From positions 1,932,686-1,996,685 of the forward strand of contig NZ_CM000745.1 in the NCBI RefSeq assembly GCF_000161455.1: 64,000 bases of DNA, in the 5' to 3' direction. This document shows, piece by piece, positions 52,806-61,999 of this stretch. How positions within the stretch are numbered: the stretch's first letter is position 1; each line of letters opens with the position of its first letter. Below the pieces are notes generated by a model. The model saw only the letters and a list, made by a program, of their open reading frames with translations. It was not told where the DNA came from and did no database searches. The translations under genes were made by a program, and so were the position numbers. The stretch comes from Bacillus pseudomycoides DSM 12442 (lineage in GTDB: Bacteria; Bacillota; Bacilli; Bacillales; Bacillaceae_G).

Positions 52806-52970
52806 ATGCCAAATATTGGGGTTCCGGGTTTGATATTAATTTTAGTACTCGCTTTAATTATTTTCGGTCCAAAAAAGTTACCTGAAATTGGACGAGCTTT
52901 TGGGGAAACATTAAAAGAGTTTAAAAAGTCTGCAAAGGGTTTGCATGATGATACGGAAGAAAAGAAATAA
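52806..52970 (+). CDS. tatA: Twin-arginine translocase subunit TatA
   Basis: A 54-residue protein beginning MPNIGVPGLI. It has one N-terminal helix (LILVLALIIF), the hinge FGPKKLPEIGRAFGETLKEF that defines TatA, and a charged amphipathic tail. AAGGGGGAAG lies upstream. It forms the export channel with TatC encoded 59 bases downstream on the same strand. No tatB is present, as in other Bacillus minimal Tat systems. Confidence 0.95.
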   Translation: MPNIGVPGLILILVLALIIFGPKKLPEIGRAFGETLKEFKKSAKGLHDDTEEKK

Positions 52971-53029
52971 ATTTCACTAGGTTATTTTGTTTCTATGGTA
53001 TATAGCGAGTGGGGAATGTGGTGATAAGA

Positions 53030-53773
53030 GTGGACAATCAAGAGATGAGTGTCATAGAGCATCTTGGAGAGTTAAGAAAGCGACTCATTATAACAGCGCT
53101 GACGTTTCTGATTTTTATTGTCATTGGCTTTTCATTTACGAAAGAAATATATAATTTTATCGTAAAAGATTTAAATATGAAATTAACTGTTTTAGGTCCA
53201 AGTGATATTTTATGGATTTATTTTGTGATTGCAGCTGTCTTTTCAATTGTATGTACAATACCAGTTGCAGCTTTACAAATTTGGTTATTTGTAAAACCAG
53301 CTCTACATAAACATGAGCGTAAAATGACAATTCTGTATATCCCGGCATTATTTCTATTATTTATTGGAGGACTTTGCTTCGGCTATTTTCTGATTTTACC
53401 ATTTATTTTGCAATTTTTAATGAGTCTTGGTGATGATATGTTTCAGACAATGTTTACGACGGATAAGTATTTTTCGTTTGTGATGAATATGACAGTACCA
53501 TTTGCTGTGATATTTGAACTTCCTGTCGTTACGATGTTTTTAACTAGTATAGGTGTTCTTAATCCAATAGCACTACAAAAGGTGAGAAGATATGCGTATT
53601 TTATTTTAATTGTAATTGCTGTTTGTATTACACCGCCAGACTTTATTTCTGATTTTTCAGTAGCGATACCACTTCTTGTAATTTATGAATTAAGTATTAC
53701 AGCATCAAAGTTTGTGTATAAGAGGAAAATAAAAAGAGAAATGAATACAGAATCAAAAAGTGCCTCATTATAA
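53030..53773 (+). CDS. tatC: Twin-arginine translocase subunit TatC
   Basis: A 247-residue membrane protein with six helices. VIEHLGELRKRLI is the TatC signature that contacts the twin-arginine signal, and the conserved GYFLILPFILQFL and ITPPDFISD segments follow. Several GTG codons compete for the start; 53030 is preferred because GGTGAT, part of the ribosome-binding consensus, lies just before it, but 53021 is possible. It exports folded proteins with TatA. The substrate of this pair is not encoded next to it. Confidence 0.93.
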   Translation: MDNQEMSVIEHLGELRKRLIITALTFLIFIVIGFSFTKEIYNFIVKDLNMKLTVLGPSDILWIYFVIAAVFSIVCTIPVAALQIWLFVKPALHKHERKMTILYIPALFLLFIGGLCFGYFLILPFILQFLMSLGDDMFQTMFTTDKYFSFVMNMTVPFAVIFELPVVTMFLTSIGVLNPIALQKVRRYAYFILIVIAVCITPPDFISDFSVAIPLLVIYELSITASKFVYKRKIKREMNTESKSASL

Positions 53774-53788
53774 AGGCACTTTTTTTAT
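53756..53788 (+). terminator. Terminator overlapping the tatC stop
   Basis: AAAAAGTGCCT pairs with AGGCACTTTTT; the TAA stop is in the loop. Confidence 0.88.
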
Positions 53789-53927
53789 TTATTTGTTATA
53801 CTATACTTATAACTGTATACAATATAAAGAAGAAAAAAATTATAGAATCTCCGAAATTTAGACAAACTTTTCACTAGTGTAAGTTTATACTGAAGTTATA
53901 AATCCAATAAAAAAGAGGATTGATATC

Positions 53928-54179
53928 GTGATTATGAAAAGTTTTTATTTCACTCATTCAACAGGGAATTGTATCAAAATATTTGAAATCCCTGTCCTAC
54001 AAGCACAACACCCATTAGCATTTCTAATTCAGTCACGTCTTCAACTATTTATTGCTAAAATTCAAAAACAAAAACAACCGAGATTCTCATACTCTTTTCG
54101 CGAATATTTACAAAGTTGCTTAAAGTGGAATGATTATTCAAATGTATATCAAACAAACTCGCTTGAAAAAAATGCATAG
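53928..54179 (+). CDS. Hypothetical 83-residue protein
   Basis: A basic soluble protein beginning MIMKSFYFTHSTGN, with an RLQLFIAKIQKQKQPRFSYS middle part. No signal peptide or membrane helix and no known motif. AGAGGA lies eight bases before the GTG start at 53928; the ATG at 53934 is an alternative. A terminator follows directly. It is not recognised. Confidence 0.6.
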   Translation: MIMKSFYFTHSTGNCIKIFEIPVLQAQHPLAFLIQSRLQLFIAKIQKQKQPRFSYSFREYLQSCLKWNDYSNVYQTNSLEKNA

Positions 54180-54190
54180 TCTAAAATAGA

Positions 54191-54222
54191 GACAGAGCAA
54201 ATAAGCTCTGTCATTTTCTTTT
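54191..54222 (+). terminator. Terminator of the 83-residue protein gene
   Basis: GACAGAGC (54191-54198) pairs with GCTCTGTC (54205-54212), followed by ATTTTCTTTTT. Confidence 0.8.
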
Positions 54223-54332
54223 TAGACATAAAAGTCAAAGAAATTTGTCGAAAATCACTTCAAACTGTTGAAAGCATTGTGAATACTAGTATAATAACAA
54301 GGAGAGCGTATTGGAAAGGGAAGAAGTAAAAT

Positions 54333-55175
54333 ATGCAAAAAATTAAAATTGTTACAGACTCAACGGTGGATTTATCACAAGATGTGATTCAAAAATATGA
54401 TATTCATGTTATTCCATTGTCGATTTCTGTAAATGGAAAAACATACTTAGATCGTGTAGATTTACAGCCGGATGAATTTATTGAAGAAATGCAAAAATCA
54501 GAAGAATTACCAAAAACATCACAGCCAGCAGTCGGATCGTTTGTTGAAATGTATGATCGTTTAGGGGAGGACGGTAGCCAAGTTCTTTCCATTCACTTAA
54601 CGCATGGTTTAAGTGGGTCAGTTGCAACAGCTAATACTGCAGCAACGATGACAGATACGAAAGTTACAGTGGTAGACTCATTGTTTATTACGCATGCTTT
54701 ATCGTATCAAGTAATTGAAGCAGCAAAAATGACGAAGGAAGAACGTTCTTTGGAGGATATTTTAAAGCGTGTTGAAGAAGTTCGTAAAAATACTCGTCTA
54801 TTTGTAGTTGTTGATACGTTAGAAAACCTTGTAAAAGGCGGTCGGATTGGAAAAGGAACAGCTATGATCGGATCTTTATTAAACATTAAGCCAATTGCAA
54901 GTATTGATGATGGTGTATATAATCCTGTTGCGAAGGTACGCAGCAAAGGTCAAATTGTGAAAACATTGATAAAAATGTTTGAGGAAGATATAGCTGGTAA
55001 AACAGTAAAGGCGGTAGCTGTACCACATGCGAAAGCATTACCGTTAGCACAAAAAATGAAAGAAGCAGTTGAAAAAATTAGTGGATTTACACAAACGGAA
55101 ATTTTTTACACAACGCCTATAATTAGCACACACACTGGTGTAGGGGCAATCGGATTTTCATATTTTGCTGAATAG
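54333..55175 (+). CDS. DegV family fatty-acid-binding protein (FakB-like)
   Basis: A 280-residue DegV-fold protein. VTDSTVDLS at residues 6-14, TSQPAVGSF near 61, LTHGLSGSVATAN near 88 and VDTLENLVKGGRIGKG near 155 are standard FakB positions; the last covers the lipid-pocket lid. HTGVGAIGFSY ends the protein. It is much closer to the textbook FakB than the homologue at 2729-3556. It binds a fatty acid for phosphorylation by FakA. Single gene with terminator. Confidence 0.9.
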   Translation: MQKIKIVTDSTVDLSQDVIQKYDIHVIPLSISVNGKTYLDRVDLQPDEFIEEMQKSEELPKTSQPAVGSFVEMYDRLGEDGSQVLSIHLTHGLSGSVATANTAATMTDTKVTVVDSLFITHALSYQVIEAAKMTKEERSLEDILKRVEEVRKNTRLFVVVDTLENLVKGGRIGKGTAMIGSLLNIKPIASIDDGVYNPVAKVRSKGQIVKTLIKMFEEDIAGKTVKAVAVPHAKALPLAQKMKEAVEKISGFTQTEIFYTTPIISTHTGVGAIGFSYFAE

Positions 55176-55206
55176 AAAAAGAGCTACTTGAGGGTAGCTC
55201 TTTTTA
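55176..55206 (+). terminator. Terminator of the degV-like gene
   Basis: AAAAAGAGCTAC pairs with GTAGCTCTTTTT. Confidence 0.9.
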
Positions 55207-55281
55207 TCTTTTCATCTACAGCAACATTTTAAATGAATGAGACTATTTAGGAGTGGGGAAGAAGTTCTATTAATTAAGATG

Positions 55282-55365
55282 TTATAACTGATTGTAATAG
55301 ACGATGATAATCGTGATGATGGCGCTTATTGAAATCATAAAGCGTCGTTGTAAATACTCCCTCAT
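55282..55365 (-). CDS. 27-residue single-helix membrane peptide
   Basis: A 28-codon gene beginning MREYLQRRFM, with a hydrophobic core ISAIITIIIVYY and ending NQL. The positive N-terminus and single helix predict an N-in membrane peptide. AAAGGA lies about eight bases before ATG, within AAGGAGAAAGG. Function is unknown. Confidence 0.5.
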   Translation of the reverse strand: MREYLQRRFMISISAIITIIIVYYNQL

Positions 55366-55463
55366 TTAATATTCCTTTCTCCTTTTATCGGTTCTTATAT
55401 GAACAGAAAATCAGCAGTTCATTAAAGCCTTAGTTTATAATATGCATAAAAGGGGAAAGGGAT

Positions 55464-56435
55464 TTATAATTTTGCGTGTTCCTTTATGGATTCTTTTTCC
55501 TCAGAGGGCATTTTTTCTGGAAAATACGTTTGACCAAGAAATAATACGTGAAGTTGTTCCCAAGGTAACATACGTAAATTCCAGTTGTTACGAAGTCGGG
55601 TAATAGCTTCTCTAGGTGTCTCATCAGCAAGTGCAAATGTACCGTAATGCATTGGAATGAAATGCGTTGCTTTTACATCTAAAAAGGCTTGCACTGCTTC
55701 CTCGGGGGAAACATGTGATACTTTCATAAACCATTCTGGTTCATATGCACCAATAGGCATTAAGGCGATATCAATAGAAAATCGGTTGCCAATTTCTTTA
55801 AACCCTTGGAAATAGCCACTATCACCACAAAAGTAAATTGTTTCATCTGTTGTGCTATTATCGATAACCCATCCACCCCAGTGGGAAGTATTCATATCAA
55901 ACAATGATCTTCTTGTCCAGTGCTGCGCCGGTACGAAGTGAAATGCTACATCATTAATTTTTGTGAATTCCCACCAGTTATATTCTTCTACTCGCATAAA
56001 TTTTTTTCTTGTAAATAACTTTTTTAATCCAGTAGGTACTAAGTATAGAACATCTGAATTCAATAGACGAAGTGTAGAAAAGTCCAAATGGTCATAATGA
56101 CCGTGTGAAATGAGGACAATATCAATCTTAGGTAATTCCTGTAATGTAAGGCCGGGATTCGTTAGCCTCGGTACAAGCTTTATTTTCTTTGACCATACTG
56201 GATCTGTTAAAATGTTGAGCCCGTTTGTTTGTATAAGGAATGTTGAGTGACCTATCCATGTAATTGTTGTTTTTTCAGTGTTCGTTCGTAAAAACTGGCT
56301 ACTCTTTACAGGTGATTGTTCTACTAGATAAGAAAAATCTTTTTTGTTTTGTTTTCGTTCTTTACGCCAACGTAAAAAAGAACGAAGTGGTTTTTTTGTA
56401 CTAACATTATCCATATTTTCATAGCGCTTTGCCAT
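55464..56435 (-). CDS. MBL-fold metallo-hydrolase, NAPE-PLD-like
   Basis: A 323-residue cytosolic hydrolase. WIGHSTFLIQTNGLNILTDP, the metal site SHGHYDHLD, FCGDSGYF and the late PMHYGTF are typical of the UlaG/NAPE-PLD branch of the metallo-beta-lactamase fold, which hydrolyses phosphodiesters or lactones. The ATG at 56435 with GAGGTGAT upstream is chosen. Substrate unknown; phospholipid-type phosphodiesterase is a possible function. Monocistronic. Confidence 0.86.
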   Translation of the reverse strand: MAKRYENMDNVSTKKPLRSFLRWRKERKQNKKDFSYLVEQSPVKSSQFLRTNTEKTTITWIGHSTFLIQTNGLNILTDPVWSKKIKLVPRLTNPGLTLQELPKIDIVLISHGHYDHLDFSTLRLLNSDVLYLVPTGLKKLFTRKKFMRVEEYNWWEFTKINDVAFHFVPAQHWTRRSLFDMNTSHWGGWVIDNSTTDETIYFCGDSGYFQGFKEIGNRFSIDIALMPIGAYEPEWFMKVSHVSPEEAVQAFLDVKATHFIPMHYGTFALADETPREAITRLRNNWNLRMLPWEQLHVLFLGQTYFPEKMPSEEKESIKEHAKL

Positions 56436-56779
56436 GAACATCACCTCATTTAAAATCTTTGTAGTTGTATTGTATCGAAATGTTGTAAAGGAAAAAAGTG
56501 AGGGAAATTGATTAACGATTAAAAAATTGTAAAAAATAGTGTGGATATCTTTACAAAGCGAGTGACTTATTGAAAATTATTGTGTAAAGAGACGGGAAGG
56601 AGATAATTTTAGTAAACAATGAAACAGTTGTCTAGTAATTCGCTCGAAAATAGGAAGTAACATACCTAAATTCGTACGATTTCGTGAACAAATTGGATAA
56701 ACAATTTTCTCATAGTGTTTACTTTTGTTATGATAAACATGTCATACATAAATTTAGAAAAGAGAAGAGAGGTTTGAAA

Positions 56780-57364
56780 ATGAAGCGTTATCAAAAGCTG
56801 ATTGGTCTCATAGTTGTTTTTTGCTTCTTTATACTTGCAGGATGCGGCTCAGGATCAAAACTCCGTAAACCATTAAATTGGGATTTAGAAACTTTTCAAT
56901 ACATAAATCAAGATGGTAAAAAGTTTGGAACAAAAGATTTAAAAGGGAAAGTATGGGTGGCTGACTTTATGTTTACCAATTGTCAAACGGTTTGTCCACC
57001 AATGACTGCTAATATGGCAAAGCTACAAAAGATGGCGAAAGAGAAAAAATTAGATGTTCAATTCGTTTCGTTTAGTGTAGATCCTGAAGTGGATAAACCA
57101 GAGAATTTGAAAGCATTTATACAAAAGTTCACAGATGATACGAAAAATTGGAATTTGCTAACAGGGTACTCATTAGAAGATGTGAAAAAATTTGCAAAGG
57201 ATAATTTCCAAACGTTAGTAGATAAACCGGAAAATGGTCAAGTCATCCATGGAACATCGTTCTTCCTAGTTGATCAAGAAGGAAAAGTAATGAAGCAATA
57301 CAGTGGAATTAGTAAGACACCATACGAAGACATTTTACGTGATATGGAGCGACTCTTGAAATAA
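56780..57364 (+). CDS. sco: SCO1/SenC family copper chaperone lipoprotein
   Basis: A 194-residue lipoprotein: leader with LAGC lipobox (Cys near residue 21), then a thioredoxin-like domain. The copper site CQTVC (68-72) and a later His in VIHGTSFF are present. It matches YpmQ/Sco of B. subtilis, which delivers copper to the CuA centre of cytochrome c oxidase. The ATG at 56780 with AGAGAGG upstream replaces an in-frame upstream start. The protein acts on the outer membrane face. Confidence 0.92.
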   Translation: MKRYQKLIGLIVVFCFFILAGCGSGSKLRKPLNWDLETFQYINQDGKKFGTKDLKGKVWVADFMFTNCQTVCPPMTANMAKLQKMAKEKKLDVQFVSFSVDPEVDKPENLKAFIQKFTDDTKNWNLLTGYSLEDVKKFAKDNFQTLVDKPENGQVIHGTSFFLVDQEGKVMKQYSGISKTPYEDILRDMERLLK

Positions 57365-57392
57365 AAGAAGGATGCTGGGCATCCTTCTTTTT
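57363..57392 (+). terminator. Terminator of sco
   Basis: AAAAGAAGGATGC pairs with GCATCCTTCTTTTT around TGG. Confidence 0.9.
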
Positions 57393-57418
57393 GGATATGG
57401 AAAATATATATATAATGG

Positions 57419-57886
57419 TTAATCTATGGATAAAATATCGTGCTGTTGTGGAAGTTTTTGAGCGCGGATTTCTAAAATACCGTTTTGATAGGAAGCTTTT
57501 GCACTTTTTTTCTTAATTAGATATGGAAGCTTAATCATGCGAGAAGCACCTGACATGGATCGCTCACGGCGATAGTAATTATGTGAAACTTCATCTTTTG
57601 TTTCTTCCATGATTTCTTCAGTAACAGAGATTTTTAAGTATTCACTTTGAATTTCTATTTGGATTTTTTCCTTTTGAACGCCCGGGAGTTCTGCTTTTAT
57701 GACCAGTTCTTCTCCAGTTTCATATAGGTCGACAGGGAATGTTAATAAGCGGTTTCCTTTTTGAAAAAAGTGATTCATATCCGCAATTACATCACGTAAT
57801 GGCGTTTGTTCAAAAAAATCATCAATTTGTTTTAAGTAACTACGAATTGGTGGACGAGACGAAGATTCTTTTTTTTCATCACTCAT
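57419..57886 (-). CDS. Hsp20/alpha-crystallin family protein
   Basis: A 155-residue small heat-shock protein. The alpha-crystallin domain covers about residues 50-145 (PVDLYETGEELVIKAELPGV near the start; YQNGILEIRAQK near the end, with the usual GxLxx replaced by GILEI). The basic N-terminal arm and the 100-115 segment NYYRRERSMSGASR are typical. GGAGG lies seven bases before the ATG. It may be a general chaperone or a spore coat-related Hsp20 such as CotM; the length does not decide this. Confidence 0.9.
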   Translation of the reverse strand: MSDEKKESSSRPPIRSYLKQIDDFFEQTPLRDVIADMNHFFQKGNRLLTFPVDLYETGEELVIKAELPGVQKEKIQIEIQSEYLKISVTEEIMEETKDEVSHNYYRRERSMSGASRMIKLPYLIKKKSAKASYQNGILEIRAQKLPQQHDILSID

Positions 57887-58103
57887 GTTTTTGCCTCCTA
57901 GAAATCAATTTGCAATATCATATGACAAATGTGTGCAAATGTGAGTGCCTATTTTTCATGTTTGCACAAAAAAATTGGGTAAAATGTGAAATGGAGTGAT
58001 TTTTTTATAGTTTTTATCGCCATATCGAGTTGATTATGCTAGTATAAATAGGGTTGATATAGTAGTATAGAAACAGAATGAAAACTGAAAGAGGGTAAGA
58101 AGT

Positions 58104-60005
58104 ATGTGTGGTTTTGTAGGATGTTTATGTGAAAACCCTAGAGAGTTTTCAGAAACAGAAAAACATCAATTTGAAAATATGAATACGATTATTTTCCACC
58201 GTGGTCCAGATGACGAGGGATATTTTCGTGATGAACATGTACAATTTGGCTTCCGCCGTTTAAGTATCATTGACTTAGAGGCAGGACATCAGCCGCTAAC
58301 TTATGAAAATGATCGATATGTAATTATTTTTAATGGTGAAATTTACAACTATGTAGAATTACGTGAAATGCTACTTGAAAAAGGTGCAACATTTGCAACG
58401 CAATCTGATACAGAAGTTATTATCGCATTGTATGCACACATGAAAGAGAAATGTGTAGATTACCTACGTGGTATGTTTGCATTTATGATTTGGGATCGTG
58501 AAGAAAAGAAACTTTTCGGTGCACGTGACCACTTCGGTATTAAGCCGCTATATATCGCGCAGCAAGGTGATACAACATTCTTTGCATCTGAAAAGAAAAG
58601 TATCATGCATGTTATGCAAGATAAAGGGGTAAATCCAACTTCTCTGCAACATTACTTTACGTATCAATATGGACCAGAACCAGAAACATTAACTGTTGAT
58701 ATTAATAAAATCGAACCTGGTCATTATTTCGTAAAAGAAATCGGTAAAGAGATGGAAATTCATCGCTACTGGAAACCATATTTCAATGCTTCAAGTGCGA
58801 CAAAAGAGGAGCACATTCAAGCGATTCGCGATGTATTGTATGATTCTGTAAAAGTTCATATGCGTAGTGATGTACCAGTAGGTTCATTCTTATCTGGTGG
58901 TATCGATTCATCTATCATTGCGTCTATCGCAAGAGAAATGAATCCAAATCTTCTAACATTCTCTGTTGGTTTCGAACGCCGCGGCTTTAGTGAAGTTGAT
59001 GTAGCAAAAGAAACGGCAGAAAAGTTAGGCGTTACAAACCATAGTGTCTTCATTACAGCGAAAGAATTCATGAACGAATTCCCAAAAATTATTTGGCATA
59101 TGGATGATCCTTTAGCTGATCCAGCTGCTGTACCGTTGTACTTTGTAGCAAAAGAAGCGCGTAAGCATGTAACAGTAGTTCTTTCTGGTGAAGGTGCGGA
59201 CGAGCTATTTGGCGGATATAATATTTATCGTGAACCAAACTCGTTAAAAATGTTCTCTTATATTCCTACTCCAGGAAAAAGTGTCTTAAAAGCATTAAGT
59301 GGAGCATTAAAAGAAGGATTTAAAGGGAAAAGCTTCTTGGAACGTGGATGTACACCAATTGAAGAACGCTACTATGGTAATGCGAAAATCTTCCGTGAAG
59401 AAGAAAAAGCTGAGTTAATGAAGTATTACAATGAAAGTGTTAACTATATGGATATCACGAAGCCATTGTATAATGAAATTAAAGATTATGATGATGTAAG
59501 CAAAATGCAATACATCGATATGTTCACATGGCTACGCGGCGACATTTTATTAAAAGCTGATAAAATGACGATGGCAAATTCATTAGAACTTCGTGTGCCA
59601 TTCTTAGATAAAGAAGTGTTTGACGTTGCGTCTAAAATTCCAACAGAATTAAAAATCGCAAATGGAACAACAAAAGCAATTTTACGTGAAGCAGTGCGCG
59701 GAATCGTTCCAGATCACGTGTTAGATCGTAAAAAGCTTGGATTCCCTGTACCAATTCGTCATTGGTTAAAAGATGAAATGCATGACTGGGCTGTTAATAT
59801 TATTAAAGAAAGCAAAACAGAGCATTTAATCGACAAACAGTATGTATTAAACTTACTGGAAGCACATTGTGCAGATAAAGGCGATTATAGCCGTAAAATT
59901 TGGACAGTACTTGCATTTATGGTATGGCACCAAATTTATGTTGAGCATAAATATGATACAAATGAGTTTCATGAAGAAACAAAGCGTGCGTATAGCTTAG
60001 TATAA
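58104..60005 (+). CDS. asnB: Asparagine synthase (glutamine-hydrolysing)
   Basis: A 633-residue cytosolic enzyme. Catalytic Cys2 begins the Ntn glutaminase domain (MCGFVGCL; RGPDDEG; FNGEIYN; GARDHFGIKPLY), and the ATP-binding PP-loop SGGIDSS starts at residue 264. The C-terminal part continues through SGEGADELFGGYN and LRVPFLDKE. It converts Asp to Asn with glutamine as nitrogen donor. The enzyme may also relate to AsnO-like sporulation forms. GAGGG lies upstream of the ATG, and codon usage is that of a well-expressed gene. Confidence 0.94.
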   Translation: MCGFVGCLCENPREFSETEKHQFENMNTIIFHRGPDDEGYFRDEHVQFGFRRLSIIDLEAGHQPLTYENDRYVIIFNGEIYNYVELREMLLEKGATFATQSDTEVIIALYAHMKEKCVDYLRGMFAFMIWDREEKKLFGARDHFGIKPLYIAQQGDTTFFASEKKSIMHVMQDKGVNPTSLQHYFTYQYGPEPETLTVDINKIEPGHYFVKEIGKEMEIHRYWKPYFNASSATKEEHIQAIRDVLYDSVKVHMRSDVPVGSFLSGGIDSSIIASIAREMNPNLLTFSVGFERRGFSEVDVAKETAEKLGVTNHSVFITAKEFMNEFPKIIWHMDDPLADPAAVPLYFVAKEARKHVTVVLSGEGADELFGGYNIYREPNSLKMFSYIPTPGKSVLKALSGALKEGFKGKSFLERGCTPIEERYYGNAKIFREEEKAELMKYYNESVNYMDITKPLYNEIKDYDDVSKMQYIDMFTWLRGDILLKADKMTMANSLELRVPFLDKEVFDVASKIPTELKIANGTTKAILREAVRGIVPDHVLDRKKLGFPVPIRHWLKDEMHDWAVNIIKESKTEHLIDKQYVLNLLEAHCADKGDYSRKIWTVLAFMVWHQIYVEHKYDTNEFHEETKRAYSLV

Positions 60006-60060
60006 AGTGAAACTGGCATCCGCCACTAATTATTATCCCACCAATAGTGGGATAAATAAG

Positions 60061-60098
60061 AAAACCTTAAGATTGCATACGATCTTAAGGTTTTTTTC
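60061..60098 (+). terminator. Terminator of asnB
   Basis: AAAACCTTAAGAT pairs with ATCTTAAGGTTTT, then T run. A separate 9-bp hairpin (TTATCCCAC / GTGGGATAA, 60033-60055) lies just upstream. Confidence 0.9.
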
Positions 60099-60148
60099 AT
60101 AAATACGTATTGTAGTTGATACAATAATAATAAAAGGATGGACAAAAT

Positions 60149-60508
60149 ATGATTACGTTTGAAAAAGTGAATACAGAAACAAAAAAAGTTGTTGAAGAAA
60201 TGTTTGCTTCTAATGGTTTGAATATAAAGGAAGTTCAATATTGTATAAAAATTGATGATACATATATTGGTGTAATTGATTATACCGTTCAAGGTGAGCG
60301 TGCTATATTATCTAATTTAATAATTCATTTTGATTATCAAGGTTACGGATATGGAACGAACACTTATTTTACATTTGAAGAAATGATGAAGAGTAGCGAT
60401 ATGAAAGATATCAAGGTGTTACAAGGGGATCTAACTAAACAAGCTAAATCTTTTATAGAGGGACTCGGCTTTATATGGAACGGTGAAATGTACATAAAAC
60501 GCTTCTAA
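60149..60508 (+). CDS. GNAT-like acetyltransferase
   Basis: A 119-residue small protein with a GNAT-like motif A in HFDYQGYGYGTNTYFTFEEM near residues 59-78 and a C-terminal FIEGLGFIWNGEMYI typical of the last strand and helix. The N-terminal part is shorter than usual, so only the core fold is present. AAAAGGATG precedes the ATG. The substrate is unknown. Confidence 0.75.
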   Translation: MITFEKVNTETKKVVEEMFASNGLNIKEVQYCIKIDDTYIGVIDYTVQGERAILSNLIIHFDYQGYGYGTNTYFTFEEMMKSSDMKDIKVLQGDLTKQAKSFIEGLGFIWNGEMYIKRF

Positions 60509-60558
60509 AAGGAAAGAAGTTAACTAAGGAAAGAAATGAATATAAGGCAGGTGGATGT

Positions 60559-60894
60559 ATGACGATGACGTCTGGTTTTTTACTAATAGGGAGTTGTTTT
60601 ATAGGAGCAGAACTATGCCAAATTTTCATCCGGAAAATGATGCGTAAAAAGCGTAAACCGTATGAATGGCAATACATTCCGGTATTTTTTATTCTGTTTT
60701 TTACTTTGTATGTATTACAAAATGCAATCCACTTTCCACCAATGTTGAACATTTTTTTGAAGTTTGGCTTAATATATAGTGGCAGTGGAATGGCTATTCT
60801 ATTTTGTTTGTTTTGTATACGGCATGTTCATTATCAGTCGTACATATTTATTTTAAATTGGCTCAATCGAGATGATGGAAATCGCCTTACATAA
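60559..60894 (+). CDS. Hypothetical membrane protein
   Basis: A 111-residue protein with three predicted hydrophobic helices (about residues 5-22, 42-60 and 70-92) separated by basic loops (RKMMRKKRKPYEWQY). It has no recognised motif. AGGTGG lies before the ATG. It follows the GNAT-like gene by 50 bases and may be in the same transcript. The function is unknown. Confidence 0.7.
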   Translation: MTMTSGFLLIGSCFIGAELCQIFIRKMMRKKRKPYEWQYIPVFFILFFTLYVLQNAIHFPPMLNIFLKFGLIYSGSGMAILFCLFCIRHVHYQSYIFILNWLNRDDGNRLT

Positions 60895-60994
60895 GGTGGT
60901 TTTTTTGTTTGTTTTGTAACCAAATTTTTATGTTGTACATAAAATAGGACGAGCATAAATATAAGCTCTATTAAATATAGAAAGGAAATGGTAT

Positions 60995-61990
60995 ATGAAG
61001 CTAGTTATAGATGCAGGTCATGGCGGATACGATTCCGGTGCTGTTGGAAACGGTTTGGTTGAAAAAAATCTAACACTTCAAATTGCTAAGCGTGTTCGAG
61101 ATATTTTACTTGCAAATTATGCAATTAATATTAAGATGACGCGCGATAGTGATGTCTTTATCTCATTATCAGAACGTGCAAATATTGCTAATTCTTTCGG
61201 AGCAGATTTTTTCATCTCATTTCATATTAATAGTGGCGGTGGAACAGGTTTTGAAAGTTATATTTATAATGGACTATCAGATAGCAGTTCTGCAGCAGCC
61301 AAGCAACAAAAGATGCATGTGGCAGTTAATCCTGTTTTAACGAAATACGGTTTGCGTGATCGTGGTGCAAAAAAGGCCAATTATGCAGTACTAAGGGAAA
61401 CAGCTATGGATGCTTTATTAACAGAAACAGCTTTTATTGATACAACATTTGATGCGAATTTATTGAAAAATCCGCAGTTTATAGAAGATTTATGCCAAGC
61501 ATATGCAAGAGGAATTGCTGTAATCTTAGGATTAACGGCAAATCCAAACCCACCAAATCCAGAACCGCCAAGTCCAGCTCCTCAAACAAAAGGTGTAGCA
61601 TATATTCGAGGAAAGAACGTGAATTTAAGAAGCGGCCCATCAACATCATCCTCAGTGATTCGTCAGTTAAATTCTCCAGAATCGTATGTAGTTTATCAGG
61701 AAAGTAACGGTTGGCTAGATTTAGGGGCAGGCCAATGGATATATAATGATCCATCGTATATTGATTATGTGAAATACGGAAATAGTGATGGAAGTCCGAT
61801 TGGAGTGGCGAATATTCGAGGGACGAATGTGAATTTAAGAAGCGGTCCATCAACATCGTCTTCAGTGATTCGTCAGTTAAATTCTCCAGAATCCTATTTA
61901 GTATACGCAAACCAAAACAGTTGGCTAAACCTAGGAGGAAATCAGTGGATATATAATGATCCATCTTATATCAAATATGATCAATATTAA
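60995..61990 (+). CDS. N-acetylmuramoyl-L-alanine amidase with two SH3 domains
   Basis: A 331-residue zinc amidase. Residues 1-175 form an Amidase_3 domain with the first ligand His in VIDAGHGGYDSGAVG, a Glu in LVEKNLTL, the second His in ISFHIN and the catalytic Glu in TETAFID. A proline-rich linker (about 185-198) is followed by two bacterial SH3 domains that share long identical blocks. No signal peptide is present, as in mother-cell or phage-type lysins, so release would need lysis, a holin or another route. AGGAAATGG precedes the ATG. It cleaves the bond between MurNAc and the stem peptide. Confidence 0.9.
   Translation: MKLVIDAGHGGYDSGAVGNGLVEKNLTLQIAKRVRDILLANYAINIKMTRDSDVFISLSERANIANSFGADFFISFHINSGGGTGFESYIYNGLSDSSSAAAKQQKMHVAVNPVLTKYGLRDRGAKKANYAVLRETAMDALLTETAFIDTTFDANLLKNPQFIEDLCQAYARGIAVILGLTANPNPPNPEPPSPAPQTKGVAYIRGKNVNLRSGPSTSSSVIRQLNSPESYVVYQESNGWLDLGAGQWIYNDPSYIDYVKYGNSDGSPIGVANIRGTNVNLRSGPSTSSSVIRQLNSPESYLVYANQNSWLNLGGNQWIYNDPSYIKYDQY
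61593..61983 (+). repeat. Tandem duplicated SH3-domain units within the amidase gene
   Basis: About 61593-61776 and 61806-61983 encode the two SH3 units. Long blocks are identical at DNA level (GTGAATTTAAGAAGCGG, GTGATTCGTCAGTTAAATTC, GGATATATAATGATCCATC), which points to recent duplication or gene conversion. Confidence 0.85.
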
Positions 61991-61999
61991 AATATAAAA

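Noticed and set aside
2729..55175. The two DegV genes as a duplication
   Set aside because: They differ in most residues outside the family motifs, so they are old paralogues and not a recent repeat.
60033..60055. 9-bp hairpin TTATCCCAC / GTGGGATAA
   Set aside because: It has no T run and lies before the real asnB terminator; no separate function can be argued.
61479..61964. 161-codon minus-strand open frame
   Set aside because: It is fully antisense to the amidase SH3 repeats, has low-complexity composition and no ribosome binding site.
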